Source: Bacteroidales bacterium
GTDB lineage: Bacteria; Bacteroidota; Bacteroidia; Bacteroidales; P3
DNA: 64,000 nucleotides
Reading direction: 5' to 3'
NCBI GenBank assembly: GCA_017616895.1
Contig: JAFZXE010000026.1
Span: forward strand, 98,516-162,515
This document shows, one piece after another, positions 43,022 to 51,816 of this stretch (positions are counted from its first letter, which is position 1; every line of letters begins with the position of its first letter). The position numbers were made by a program, and so were the translations under genes. Under the pieces are notes generated by a model. The model saw only the letters and a program-made list of their open reading frames with translations, did no database searches and was not told the origin of the DNA.

Positions 43022-43876
43022 ATGAAAATATCACTTATTGGAAGTGGCAGTTGGGCCACAGAAATAGAGCGGTTGATTAGAGAACATGGTGTTGAGGTGT
43101 TTTGGTGGAAACGCAAAGACGGACGTCCCATCACCGAGGCTATCGATGCCGCTGACGACATCATGCTCGCTGTGCCATCGCCGTTTCTTTATGAGTTGCT
43201 TTCACCGCTCGATGCACATGTTTTCGACGGGAAAAATGTCATTTCAGCAGTCAAAGGATTCCTCCCCGAGACACACCAGTCGGTAACCACCTTCCTCAAA
43301 GAGCATTTCTCCATGAGCGAAGACCGCCTTTGTGTCATCGGTGGTCCGTCGCATGCCGAAGAGGTGTCGAAGGGCCAGATGGGCGCGCTCACTGTGGCAA
43401 GCCCCAACAAGGAACTGGCTAGAAAGGTGTGTTCGATGTTGCGGTCCAACGTGATGCGTTGCACCCCGTCAAACGACATGCACCGCCTTGAACGCGCCGC
43501 AACGTTGAAGAACATTTACGCTGTGGCCGTTGGCCTATGTCGTGGTATCGGCGGTGGTGACAACTGCACTGGAATGTTGGTGGCGGCTATACTGAAAGAG
43601 GTCACCCGCGCCGCCAAATTCGACGAGAACGCCGTGGCCGACCTGCTCGCGACTTGCTACTCGGAACTCAGCCGCAATTTCACGCTGGGTCGTATGATAG
43701 GACAGGGTATAGATGTGAAAACCGCGTTGGATCAGATGCCGATGATACCCGAAGGTTACTATGCAGCCCAGAGTTTCGACCAAATACGCGAAGGAGCCAA
43801 GCTCCCCATCGCCCAAACCGTATGCGATATACTTCTTGACGGCTCGCCAACCGACCATATTCTCTGTTTTGACTAA
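43022..43876 (+). CDS. gpsA: NAD(P)-dependent glycerol-3-phosphate dehydrogenase
   Basis: GpsA reduces dihydroxyacetone phosphate to glycerol 3-phosphate, the backbone for phospholipids. The protein has the Rossmann motif GSGSWATE at 7-14, then AVKGF (catalytic Lys region) near 79, GGPSHAEEV near 116, and LKNIYAVAVGLCRGIGGGDN with the second catalytic Lys near 165. At 284 residues it is shorter than the usual 330, with reduced loops, but all core motifs are present. The stop is directly followed by the ATG of an acyltransferase. Confidence 0.93.
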   Translation: MKISLIGSGSWATEIERLIREHGVEVFWWKRKDGRPITEAIDAADDIMLAVPSPFLYELLSPLDAHVFDGKNVISAVKGFLPETHQSVTTFLKEHFSMSEDRLCVIGGPSHAEEVSKGQMGALTVASPNKELARKVCSMLRSNVMRCTPSNDMHRLERAATLKNIYAVAVGLCRGIGGGDNCTGMLVAAILKEVTRAAKFDENAVADLLATCYSELSRNFTLGRMIGQGIDVKTALDQMPMIPEGYYAAQSFDQIREGAKLPIAQTVCDILLDGSPTDHILCFD

Positions 43877-44860
43877 ATGTTCAGCCCTGAGATACACGAT
43901 GCAGTAATCCGCCTCTCAAAGTCGGAGAATGTACGTGTGGTCTCGCAGTGGGCCTATCCTGATAAGCCTGCAGACTATCTCTCGAACAAGCTTAGTGTCG
44001 TCAGTTCGACGTTGGAATTTCAGCGCGATGTGATGATACCGTTGGCGCATGTGATACTTCAGCGCACAGCACGGGGATTTACATATTCAGGCATTGAGAA
44101 CATCTCCCACAAACCCACACTTTTCATATCCAACCACCGTGACATAGTGCTGGATGCCTATTTCCTTCAGGTGATACTGCTTGAAAACGGGTTTGACACA
44201 TCGCAGATAATCGCTGGCACAAATCTATATGTCAACGAATTTGCGTCAGACATAGCCATTTGTAACAAGATTATCGCCATTGGACGAGGAGGTTCTAAGC
44301 GCGGGTTTGGCGAGGCGATGATGCTTATAAGCGCAGAACTGCGGCAGTCGCTCGCGCCTACCGAGGGGCAAGGCTCGTCGGTGTGGATTGCTCAGCGCAA
44401 CGGACGCACCAAGGACCGTATCGACAAGACAGACCCTTCGATAATACACATGCTGAGCATGACGGGCTCGATAGCCGATTATTGTATTGTCCCGGTAACG
44501 ATAAACTACGAGTTGGAGCCCAACGCTGCATACAAAGCCCACCACCTGTGGCATAACGACCACCCAGAGGCTGCAATGGAGGAGAACTACATGGAGCAGA
44601 TGCTTTCCAGCATACTGCAAAACAAAGGCCATGTGCATTACAGCTTCCATCCAGCTGTTGACCTTTCTTGTCCCGATGGGCTCTCGTCGAAGGAGTATTA
44701 CCAGCTTGTGGCTCGCCGCATAGACGAGGAAATCCTCAGTGGCTATAGACAATGGCCGAAGGACGAGTGTGTCGAGCGCCAATGGCAAGAGATGGTTATG
44801 GCAACGCCCGAGGAGGTAAGGCCTTATATGCAGACCTTCGCTCCGCGGTATCAGGAATAG
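43877..44860 (+). CDS. glycerolipid acyltransferase (PlsB/PlsC family)
   Basis: The 327-residue protein has the acyltransferase motif NHxxxxD (SNHRDIVLD, near residue 91-96) and later boxes (IAGTNLYVNEF, WIAQRNGRTKD near 175, VPVTINYELEP). Joined head-to-tail with gpsA (no spacing), it probably acylates glycerol 3-phosphate or lyso-phosphatidate, so the pair makes phosphatidic acid precursors. No transmembrane segment is obvious. Its 3' end converges with the minus-strand PNGase gene 6 bp away. Confidence 0.85.
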   Translation: MFSPEIHDAVIRLSKSENVRVVSQWAYPDKPADYLSNKLSVVSSTLEFQRDVMIPLAHVILQRTARGFTYSGIENISHKPTLFISNHRDIVLDAYFLQVILLENGFDTSQIIAGTNLYVNEFASDIAICNKIIAIGRGGSKRGFGEAMMLISAELRQSLAPTEGQGSSVWIAQRNGRTKDRIDKTDPSIIHMLSMTGSIADYCIVPVTINYELEPNAAYKAHHLWHNDHPEAAMEENYMEQMLSSILQNKGHVHYSFHPAVDLSCPDGLSSKEYYQLVARRIDEEILSGYRQWPKDECVERQWQEMVMATPEEVRPYMQTFAPRYQE

Positions 44861-44866
44861 TTTTTA

Positions 44867-46021
44867 TCAGTATTCTATCACGATACTCCCGCTGACTGCC
44901 CAGTGGGAGAACATGCCTTCTACAGGCTGTCCTTGCGGGATGGCGACAGTGAGGGTGTGGGTTTTGCCGTCAATCCAGGGGGAGAGGTCGAAATAGACAG
45001 GTTGGGTGGCGGTGCCAGGACACCAGCCAGAACGGGAATAGTCGCTGCTGGAAAGGCCGTTCCAGAAGTTGCCGCTGACAGGATTTAGGTCGCGATAGCA
45101 CCCGCAGTCCTGCCGCCAAGGGGTGTAGGCGAAGGCGGGCTTGCCGTCGATAAGTATGGTATTGGTCTTTGGCACAAACTCGTCGCCGCCATCCCAGCCG
45201 CCGTGACCGGTGGAGATGTAGCGAAGGCGTGCGGAAGAGGCGTCGTCGGGTATAGAAAAGGAGACAGTCAGAGAGTCGGTGGCAAAGAGTTTGCCATAGT
45301 TCTGGCCAGCCATCTCAAGTACGTTGCAGGTGTTGAAGAGAGGGTATATGATATTATGTTTCCAAGCGTCTTCGTCTTGGTTAATCAAGTCATTGGGATA
45401 CGATTTAATGTCCATAGTCAACAGATGACCGCCGTTGTCGTAGTTTCCAATCCAGGCACCAAGAATAACACTACCCTGTAACATAGGGTATGCGTCGGTT
45501 ATTTCTTGGCGGTAATAGGTCTCATCACGCCAGTCGATGCCAAAGTCTTTCATTCGCTCGTTGAACTTGCCTATGCCGAACGGGGTGAAAAAACGAACCA
45601 ACTCCAAAGACGGAACATATTCATTTGTGCGAAGCACGCCTTGGTAGTGTTGACCGTCACGGCCTATGAATGCGGGAAGAGAGTCTGGGTGGTTGTTGAT
45701 GCCATAGAAGAAGTCTTTCTCTGCGCTGGGAAGGATTGCGAAAATAGAACCCGTTCGGTCGTATGCGTCGCCGTTGCTTTGCTGGTGAAGCTCGATGAAG
45801 TGCTGGTAGTGGGAAGGAAGGTTGGGTAACAAAACACGTTTAAGAATAAGCGTGCCACCAGCATAATGTAATATCGTATCGTAAGGGATGTCGAAGCTAT
45901 ATCCGTCAATATGAGCATTTTCCTTGCCCCAGCTTATCTGCTCATGGTCGAAGATGCGGGTGGTAATTACCAGACGCTCTTTCTTTATGCGGTCAAGTTC
46001 GCGCGGGGAAACCCTTGTCAA
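44867..46021 (-). CDS. PNGase F-like peptide N-glycosidase, catalytic part (frame-shifted from its N-terminal part)
   Basis: The 384-residue reading frame resembles peptide-N4-(N-acetylglucosaminyl)asparagine amidase F, which removes N-glycans from glycoproteins. In alignment with PNGase F, Asp88 (GDAYDRTGSI) matches catalytic Asp60, and Glu281 (GGDEFVPKTNTI) matches Glu206; SRSGWCPG is also shared. Glu118 of PNGase F is not conserved, as in type II enzymes. It has no signal peptide of its own; its first codon TTG overlaps the stop of the upstream frame, which carries signal and N-terminal domain. The break lies on a 7-bp tandem repeat (46023-46043). Confidence 0.85.
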   Translation of the reverse strand: MTRVSPRELDRIKKERLVITTRIFDHEQISWGKENAHIDGYSFDIPYDTILHYAGGTLILKRVLLPNLPSHYQHFIELHQQSNGDAYDRTGSIFAILPSAEKDFFYGINNHPDSLPAFIGRDGQHYQGVLRTNEYVPSLELVRFFTPFGIGKFNERMKDFGIDWRDETYYRQEITDAYPMLQGSVILGAWIGNYDNGGHLLTMDIKSYPNDLINQDEDAWKHNIIYPLFNTCNVLEMAGQNYGKLFATDSLTVSFSIPDDASSARLRYISTGHGGWDGGDEFVPKTNTILIDGKPAFAYTPWRQDCGCYRDLNPVSGNFWNGLSSSDYSRSGWCPGTATQPVYFDLSPWIDGKTHTLTVAIPQGQPVEGMFSHWAVSGSIVIEY

Positions 46022-46569
46022 TTTTGAATTTTGAATTTTGAATCAAGGGGCTTGAGTTTTTTGTTGTAGTCGGCTTTGACCAGTTGAAGCAGAGTTTGGC
46101 CGTTGCGCTTGAAAGAACGCAGTACGCCGCGACGGAGACCATAGTGAGGGAGAGGGCTGACGTTGAGGTCGGTCGATTCGTCCATGTCGAAGACAAGGGA
46201 GTTGCTGTTGATGGAGCAGCTGTGGAATGAGCCGTTGATTGTCCATTCGATGTCGTCGCGGCTTAGAGCGCGGCGGTAGAAATAGGAGGAGCCGTCCTCG
46301 AACGAAGCAATGACGGTGATGCTGTCGGCGTCGTAGTCAACGTAGGTCTCTTCGGAGGCATAGCCAGGAATAAGTGTGCCTTCGGGTTTGGCTGACTGAA
46401 TCTCGATGGCATTGCCGTAGCGGGTGACGGTGACGAAAGAGGTGTCGATGGTTTCACCGTATTCAACCTGCTGATATATGAAACGGTTGGCGTTTTTGGG
46501 GATTTTAGTTTGCGACATGGCCGTAAGTGCCATGACTACGGCGAGGAGGGTGACACTAAAATGTTTCAT
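46018..46569 (-). CDS. N-terminal part of PNGase F-like protein (signal peptide and bowl-like domain)
   Basis: The 183-residue frame has a signal peptide (MKHFSVTLLAVVMALTAMSQ) and a beta-rich domain (about 25-165) that fits the N-terminal domain of type II PNGase F enzymes. The last residues (KPLDSKFKIQN) come from the repeat and end in TGA. Two deleted or one added 7-bp repeat unit would join this frame to the catalytic frame beginning TRVSPRELDRIKKER. As sequenced, the full enzyme is made only if ribosomes restart at the overlapping TTGA. Confidence 0.75.
   Translation of the reverse strand: MKHFSVTLLAVVMALTAMSQTKIPKNANRFIYQQVEYGETIDTSFVTVTRYGNAIEIQSAKPEGTLIPGYASEETYVDYDADSITVIASFEDGSSYFYRRALSRDDIEWTINGSFHSCSINSNSLVFDMDESTDLNVSPLPHYGLRRGVLRSFKRNGQTLLQLVKADYNKKLKPLDSKFKIQN
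46023..46043. repeat. 7-bp tandem repeat (TTTGAAT x3) within the PNGase gene
   Basis: Three exact copies of TTTGAAT lie at 46023-46029, 46030-46036 and 46037-46043 (ATTCAAA on the coding strand). Counting frames, the gene is open with 1, 4 or 7 copies and closed with 2 or 3. Confidence 0.9.
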
Positions 46570-46580
46570 AAAACAATGTG

Positions 46581-47846
46581 TTATTGGCGAAGAGATTGGT
46601 CGTGGCGGTGGAGGAGGATGGCATACCAGACGAGGCGGAGAATGATGACCAGAGAGGTGGCGGCAGCGTAGAGCTGGATGGCGAGGAGGAAGTTGTTGTG
46701 CAGGATGCCGAGTGTGAGTGCGACAACGCGCAGGAGAAGGGTGGCGAGGGAGAAGTAGAACTCGCCTTGCTGTTTAGAGAGAGCGTAGGGGATGGCAAGG
46801 AGGGAGTTGGAAGCGAGGAGAAGCCACATCCAAGGCAACAGAGCATGGAAATAGGGTGTGGAGCCAGCCCACTCGGAGCCGAATACGAAACTGAGGAGAG
46901 GCTCGGCATAGAGATAGAGGAGTGCGAACACGGGCAGAGAAATGAGGCTGACTATAAGGATGAAGCGAGAGATGAGGCGTCCTAGAGGCAGTCGGTCGCG
47001 CAGACGGCCATCGATTTCGACATAGAGAACCCGCTCGGCAGCGTTGTTGAATACGTTGACAGGGCGGAAGGTGAAGGTGAGGGCAAGTCCGTAGAGGCCG
47101 ATTTGTGCGTCGGGAACGGCGAGAGCGGTGGCGAGCCAGATAAAGGGTAGGTTGCTGGAGAGTGCATCGACAAAATCTTTTGATGCGGTGAAGATGGGGA
47201 ACTTGCGGAACTTGCGTGCCGCCGCGATGCGCTCGGAACGGGTGACGTCAGATGGCAGGTTGAGGCGGCGGAGGTTAACGAGGTAGTTGATGTTGCCTGC
47301 GGCTTGCCCGAGGACGGTTCCCAATGGGAGTCCGATGCCATGAAGGAGGCGAGAGAAGGCCAGCAGAATCTTGAACAGAGCACCCCCGATGGAGATGGAA
47401 AGGTCGGAATAGACAATCTGCGAGAAGCGTTTGAAACGGTTGAAAAGAGCGGCATATACACGAGAGGTGCCGCAGAAGAAGACGAGGAACGGGATGAGGA
47501 GGGTTGTCCAACCGATGGATGATAGGTTGCCTGGGAGACAATGGAAAAGGTTGAGCGGGATGAGGATGACGAGTATGGCGGCGGAAACGAAAGCATTGAG
47601 ACGCAGAGAAAAGCGGGAGACGGCAGATGCCTCGCGGTCGGAATCGGCGATGACAGGAGCCAGCTCGTACTTACAGGTGGAGAGAATGATGAGAATCTCG
47701 ATATAGCTGTAGAAGATATTGAACGCACCGAAGTCGTCGGGGGAATAAATGCGGGTGAGGACGAGGTAGGAAAGGAGAGTAACCCCCTGTGCAACAACGC
47801 TGCCGGAGAGGAGAGTGGCCAAGGGCTTCAGGAGTCGGGAGGACAT
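46581..47846 (-). CDS. polysaccharide flippase (Wzx/MATE-like)
   Basis: The 421-residue protein has about 12 membrane segments and the typical start of O-antigen flippases (LLSGSVVAQGVTLLSYLVLTRIYSPDDFGAF). Such proteins move undecaprenyl-linked oligosaccharides across the inner membrane. Neighbours on the same strand (an ATP-grasp protein of the sugar-transfer class and a membrane protein) suit surface polysaccharide work, but no glycosyltransferase is in the window. The gene starts 19 bp after the end of the upstream gene. Confidence 0.88.
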   Translation of the reverse strand: MSSRLLKPLATLLSGSVVAQGVTLLSYLVLTRIYSPDDFGAFNIFYSYIEILIILSTCKYELAPVIADSDREASAVSRFSLRLNAFVSAAILVILIPLNLFHCLPGNLSSIGWTTLLIPFLVFFCGTSRVYAALFNRFKRFSQIVYSDLSISIGGALFKILLAFSRLLHGIGLPLGTVLGQAAGNINYLVNLRRLNLPSDVTRSERIAAARKFRKFPIFTASKDFVDALSSNLPFIWLATALAVPDAQIGLYGLALTFTFRPVNVFNNAAERVLYVEIDGRLRDRLPLGRLISRFILIVSLISLPVFALLYLYAEPLLSFVFGSEWAGSTPYFHALLPWMWLLLASNSLLAIPYALSKQQGEFYFSLATLLLRVVALTLGILHNNFLLAIQLYAAATSLVIILRLVWYAILLHRHDQSLRQ

Positions 47847-47864
47847 GGTTGTCAGAGGGGTTGG

Positions 47865-49973
47865 TTATATTTCGGAGTGATATTTTCGGATTGCCCATTC
47901 AGCCGCGAAGAGAAGCAGTATGGTCAAGAGCACCCACCAGACAGAGGCGAGGGAGTGGTTGACGGTGCGAGAGTGGATGACGGTCTTGAGGTCTGGGCGG
48001 TCGTGCAGCCAAGATTCGAGGCTGTCGAGCTGATGAGGTGAGACGAGGCGTGCGCCAGTTTCGGAAGCGATGGTTTGCAGGAGAGTATGGTCGGCTGTGA
48101 GAGAAGCGCTCTCGACATCGGCTTTTGAGACGATGAAAATGCCGTCGTCAACATAAGACTTGCCCGCCAGAGACGTAGAAGCGCGATAGGAATATCGCCC
48201 TTCGGGAAGGAAGCCGAGGTTTAGGCGGTAGGAAGAGGCGCGACGGCTGAAAAGGTAGGAGAGAGAGCGAGAGGAGTCGGTGAGGACGAGTTTGACATCG
48301 GGAGTTACGGTGGGCTCGAGGTTGTCGTCCAACAGTTCGGCCGAGAGAAGGACATGCTCGTCGTGGCGGACGATGTCGGGTACGGAAACCCGCAGCCGCT
48401 TGGATGAGGAATTGGAGCAGACGAAACGGACAAGCTGGGAGACGAGTTGATCGAAGAATAGCGACTGGCCGTTTTGTGCCAAGTCGTGCATACGCCAACG
48501 CCAAAGACCTTCGCCAAAGATGAAAGCAGAACGGGAAGATGCGGAAGAGACAGCGACGAGAGGCATGTCGGAAGTGATGTTGCCAATGCGGGAGAAGAAG
48601 AGCGTCTGAATGGAAGGGGAGACATCGTAGTTGCCGAAAGGAGCCTGGAGAGGGGGTTGCTGGGCAATAGCATCCAGTACTGAGGCATCGAGAGAGAAGG
48701 AAGCAAAAGCGGGATTGGGAGCGGCGACGGCATCGACGGAACTGTGGAGAGAGGTATGTATGGAAACACCCGTGTGGAGGGCGTTGAAGGCATCAAGGTC
48801 GGTTGCAGGGCCAAGAATGTAGAGGGTTGGGATGTTGAGCCGTTGGAGAGCCGGGCATACCGCTGCGGTGCCGGCGGAGGAAATCTGGTGGAGAATGGCT
48901 AGGTCGAATGGGGTGTCAGAGCGCGCGGAAGATAGCGAACGAAGGAACTCGTCGGCAGTAAAGACGGAGACATCGACGCCGTCGTTGGCTTCGAGGGCAC
49001 GGCGCAGGGCTGCCACATCAGGGTGAGGAGCGGCAGCGACGATGGCGACGCGCTGGCGCTGGTCGAGGACTCGGACGTGAAGAGAGAAGGTATTGTTGGA
49101 AACGGAGTGCTCGCCGTCGGAGGCAGAGAGAGAAATGGTGTAGGTCTGAAGGCCAGGATGGTCGGCGAGGAGCAGGAATGAGAGAGAAGTCGAAAAGCGG
49201 TCGGATGTGTAGTCAACCTCCTGAGAGTAGAGCTTCTTGCTCCCCTGAGAGACGGAAAGCGAGGCATGACGGCCTTTGAGGCGGTTAGCCACAAGGGTTA
49301 CCTCGACAGGGAACTTGCGAGAGAGCGCCACTTCGCGGTTGCAGCGAACGTGTGCGATGCGGGCATCGCGGAGGAGGGTGGTGTCGCCGAGGGCAACAGT
49401 ATAGATGGGGCAGGGAAGGCGCCGTGCGGATGCGACGGGGTTGAGCCCGTGATTGTAGATGCCGTCGGAGGCGAGGATTACGGCTCCGAGGTTAGAACCC
49501 TCATAGACTTCGGCGATGTGAGAAAGTACGGAAGCGATGTCGGTTTGCGATTCGGAGAATGAAGGGTCGAGCTCGGCAAGCGATGGTTCGGAGGGAGATT
49601 GTCCAAAAGTGCATGTGAGCACCTCGTAGTCACGGGAAAGACGGGAACGGAGATGGTTGAGCGAGGCGATATAGTCGTCGCGATAGTAGGCGGAATCGGC
49701 GGTTAGGACGATGGAGCGGGAGTTATCTTGAGCGAGTATTACGAGAGGCTTTTCCTTCTCGTGGCGGATACGTGTGACCAGCGGGGAGAGTAGCAGGAAG
49801 GCGATGAGAGAGACAGCGAGGAAGCGCAGGAAGGCTAGAAGGAGATGTATGCGCTTAGGGAACTGCGGACGCCGATGGCCGAAAGGAATGTAGTAGAGAG
49901 CGGCGGCAAAAAGCGCACCCGCCGCAAGGCAGAGAAGATAGAAATACCAAGGATAGTCAATGGTTAGGTGCAT
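47865..49973 (-). CDS. membrane-anchored VWA-like protein
   Basis: The 702-residue protein has two N-terminal membrane segments (about 8-30 and 42-65), an extracytoplasmic von Willebrand A-like domain with a MIDAS DxSxS (Asp83-Asn-Ser-Arg-Ser87) and ASDGIYNHG near 167, further beta-rich domains, and a C-terminal membrane segment (SVWWVLLTILLLFAAEWAI). This plan is common in Bacteroidetes proteins of unknown function related to aerotolerance (Bat) proteins. It lies between a flippase and an ATP-grasp gene on the minus strand, 19 bp from the former. Confidence 0.8.
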   Translation of the reverse strand: MHLTIDYPWYFYLLCLAAGALFAAALYYIPFGHRRPQFPKRIHLLLAFLRFLAVSLIAFLLLSPLVTRIRHEKEKPLVILAQDNSRSIVLTADSAYYRDDYIASLNHLRSRLSRDYEVLTCTFGQSPSEPSLAELDPSFSESQTDIASVLSHIAEVYEGSNLGAVILASDGIYNHGLNPVASARRLPCPIYTVALGDTTLLRDARIAHVRCNREVALSRKFPVEVTLVANRLKGRHASLSVSQGSKKLYSQEVDYTSDRFSTSLSFLLLADHPGLQTYTISLSASDGEHSVSNNTFSLHVRVLDQRQRVAIVAAAPHPDVAALRRALEANDGVDVSVFTADEFLRSLSSARSDTPFDLAILHQISSAGTAAVCPALQRLNIPTLYILGPATDLDAFNALHTGVSIHTSLHSSVDAVAAPNPAFASFSLDASVLDAIAQQPPLQAPFGNYDVSPSIQTLFFSRIGNITSDMPLVAVSSASSRSAFIFGEGLWRWRMHDLAQNGQSLFFDQLVSQLVRFVCSNSSSKRLRVSVPDIVRHDEHVLLSAELLDDNLEPTVTPDVKLVLTDSSRSLSYLFSRRASSYRLNLGFLPEGRYSYRASTSLAGKSYVDDGIFIVSKADVESASLTADHTLLQTIASETGARLVSPHQLDSLESWLHDRPDLKTVIHSRTVNHSLASVWWVLLTILLLFAAEWAIRKYHSEI

Positions 49974-50025
49974 TGGAAGAGTCGGTTGGATTCGGGGTGC
50001 AAAGTTACGAAGATTAAGGGATATA

Positions 50026-51153
50026 TCAGTAACGCAGGATGCGAGTGGGGTTGTTTTTCAGGCAGTATTCGATAATCTCGTCGGCATAGTCGCCGAAAGC
50101 GGAGCCAGATGTGTATTGGAAGAACCAAGTGCTGAAGAACTGGATGTTGAACTCGAGCAGGCGAGGTTTGTTGTCGGTGTCCAAAGCGATGTCGAGAGCC
50201 AGCAGGCGGTGGTGAGGGATGCGAGAGCAAACCTCATTGCCGAAGGCGACAATAGCGTCCCATTCGGGTATGTGAGAGGATTGAAGATATGGATAGGTCT
50301 GCATTAGCGGCGAGGGTTCGGCATACTGGGAGAACAGGGTGTTGCCAAGTGAACCGTCGGGTTTGATGCCGACGAAGCGACCGCCCATGTGGACGTTGTC
50401 AACAATGCTACCGTCGCCACCGATGCGCAAGATGGAACCGAGTAAATGACAGCGGTCGTCGGCTACGGAGCGATAAACGGCGAGGCGGACGGTGTTGACA
50501 GAAGAGGGGTTGAACTGGGCGGTGAAAGCGCTTTGGGAGACGGCTTGCTGCATGATGAAATCGCCGCTCCAGCGAGCTTTGAGGAGGGCGACTGAGAGCG
50601 GTTTGTGGTCGGTAGAAGCGTACCAACGGCCGTCGTCGTCGAGTTGGAAGAGTTCGACGCCGTCGCCTTGGGTGGAGTTGAAGGAGGGTTTCACGATTAC
50701 GGCAGAGAAGCCGTCGAGGAGAGTTATGAGCAGTTGGTCATCAAGTGCTATTGGTTGGTAGTCGGCGTTGTAGAAATGGCCGTCCATGCGGCGACAGACG
50801 GTGGGAGGGAGGAATCCGTGAGGGAGAAGGCGGTCGAAGAAATTCTTGTCGAGATAGGGGCCGCGCAGCTCTTCGGGGCAGAGGACCGGCTCGATGAAGC
50901 AGTTGCAGACCTCTTCGGGGACGATGTGGCGGTTGGAGCCGATGTAGTGGTGGAAGACGCGGTATTGGCGAGGGCTGACTTTGACGCCGAAACGCTGCCA
51001 ATAGGAAAGCCAGTCGGACTCGCCGTCGCAGGGAGAGTCGGGGATTGCGTTGCGGAGCATAATCTCCTTGTATTGGGCGTTGTTGAGGCGTCGGAGGTGA
51101 CGGTAGTTATGGTCGCGCAGCGTGTGTCGGACGAAGGTCTTGAGGAACTTCAT
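50026..51153 (-). CDS. sugar-transfer-associated ATP-grasp protein
   Basis: The 375-residue protein fits the ATP-grasp family found in polysaccharide loci (ATPgrasp_ST). Visible elements are the ATP-binding strand VIVKPSFNSTQGDGV near 152, NTVRLAVYRSV near 218 and LLALDIALDTDNKPRLLEFNIQ near 322, with the Glu-x-Asn metal ligands. Such proteins ligate amino acids or acids onto sugars or wall precursors; the exact substrate is unknown. The nearby flippase supports surface glycan modification. Confidence 0.82.
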   Translation of the reverse strand: MKFLKTFVRHTLRDHNYRHLRRLNNAQYKEIMLRNAIPDSPCDGESDWLSYWQRFGVKVSPRQYRVFHHYIGSNRHIVPEEVCNCFIEPVLCPEELRGPYLDKNFFDRLLPHGFLPPTVCRRMDGHFYNADYQPIALDDQLLITLLDGFSAVIVKPSFNSTQGDGVELFQLDDDGRWYASTDHKPLSVALLKARWSGDFIMQQAVSQSAFTAQFNPSSVNTVRLAVYRSVADDRCHLLGSILRIGGDGSIVDNVHMGGRFVGIKPDGSLGNTLFSQYAEPSPLMQTYPYLQSSHIPEWDAIVAFGNEVCSRIPHHRLLALDIALDTDNKPRLLEFNIQFFSTWFFQYTSGSAFGDYADEIIEYCLKNNPTRILRY

Positions 51154-51283
51154 GAGATTATCGGTGTGAAATTTTCATTGCAAATATATCAAATTTTTCG
51201 CGAAGAGCGGAGAAATTGCTGAAAAGGCAGAGAGAAAGGGGATTTTGGGGATTAAGTGAAAAGGTGATTTTTAAGATTTTTTG

Positions 51284-51315
51284 TTTGTAGAAGCAGGAAA
51301 TAGTTCGTATCTTTG
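51284..51315 (+). promoter_or_regulatory. consensus Bacteroidetes promoter
   Basis: TTTG (51284-51287), a 20-bp spacer and TATCTTTG (51308-51315) match the -33/-7 consensus exactly, the same spacing as the MNT/HEPN promoter. It is 19 bp before the ATG of a 36-codon frame. Confidence 0.8.
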
Positions 51316-51334
51316 TGGTGTCGAAAAAATATTT

Positions 51335-51445
51335 ATGCAGTTTTCCAACGACATAGATATCAGTATTTTGGAGTGTATTGAAAAAATACACGCGACAATA
51401 GAGATAGATTTTACGCTGTCTCAATGTGCTGAGGCACAGAGATAA
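51335..51445 (+). CDS. candidate 36-residue small protein
   Basis: Directly behind a consensus promoter, an ATG at 51335 opens 36 codons ending in TAA at 51443-51445. The peptide is acidic with a mixed helical pattern (MQFSNDIDISILECIEKI, then HATIEIDFTLSQCAEAQR) and two cysteines. I recognise no family. It could be a regulatory leader peptide, a small toxin, or the remains of a longer gene, since the 11-bp repeat array starts 14 bp after the stop. Confidence 0.4.
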   Translation: MQFSNDIDISILECIEKIHATIEIDFTLSQCAEAQR

Positions 51446-51458
51446 ATATCATTCCCCT

Positions 51459-51579
51459 CCGTATTAACGCCGTATCAACTACGTATCAACGCCGTATCAA
51501 GTACGTATCATCTCCTATACCCATTCTATACCCCTCTTATACCCCTTCGGTATTTCTCCTACATTTCTCCTAGAGAGAC
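51459..51579. repeat. 11-bp tandem array, 11 units
   Basis: Eleven contiguous 11-bp units run from 51459 to 51579. The sequence drifts along the array: CCGTATCAACT-like units first, then CTTATACCCCT-like units (51514-51546), then CCTACATTTCT-like units (51547-51579), but the 11-bp register is never lost. Confidence 0.9.
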
Positions 51580-51680
51580 CTGTGACCTGTTAGGAGTGAC
51601 CTGTGACCTGATTGAGGTGACTTGTGACCTGTTTGGGGTGACCTGTGACCAGAGTGGGGTGACCTGTGACCTGACTGGGG
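51576..51680. repeat. 21-bp tandem array, 5 units
   Basis: Units at 51576-51596, 51597-51617, 51618-51638, 51639-51659 and 51660-51680 each contain TGACCTGTGACC or a close variant and end in a G-rich run. A single unit of this type lies at 7450-7470. Confidence 0.9.
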
Positions 51681-51808
51681 TTGGTTTGTTGGGGTTTGGT
51701 CGTTGTGCTGGTTTGTTGAGGTTGGTTGTTGAGGTTGGTTTTGGGGGTTGTGGTGGTGTTTGGGATGGTGAAATGTGGGTAAAAATTATATATTTCATAA
51801 AAAGTGGT

Positions 51809-51816
51809 ATATTTGT
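51809..51816 (+). promoter_or_regulatory. Bacteroidetes -7 box (TATATTTG) for holB
   Basis: TATATTTG lies 18 bp before the holB ATG and fits TAnnTTTG. Confidence 0.6.

Noticed and set aside
51459-51680. Possible CRISPR array
   Set aside because: Units are 11 or 21 bp, directly adjacent without unique spacers, and no cas genes are present.
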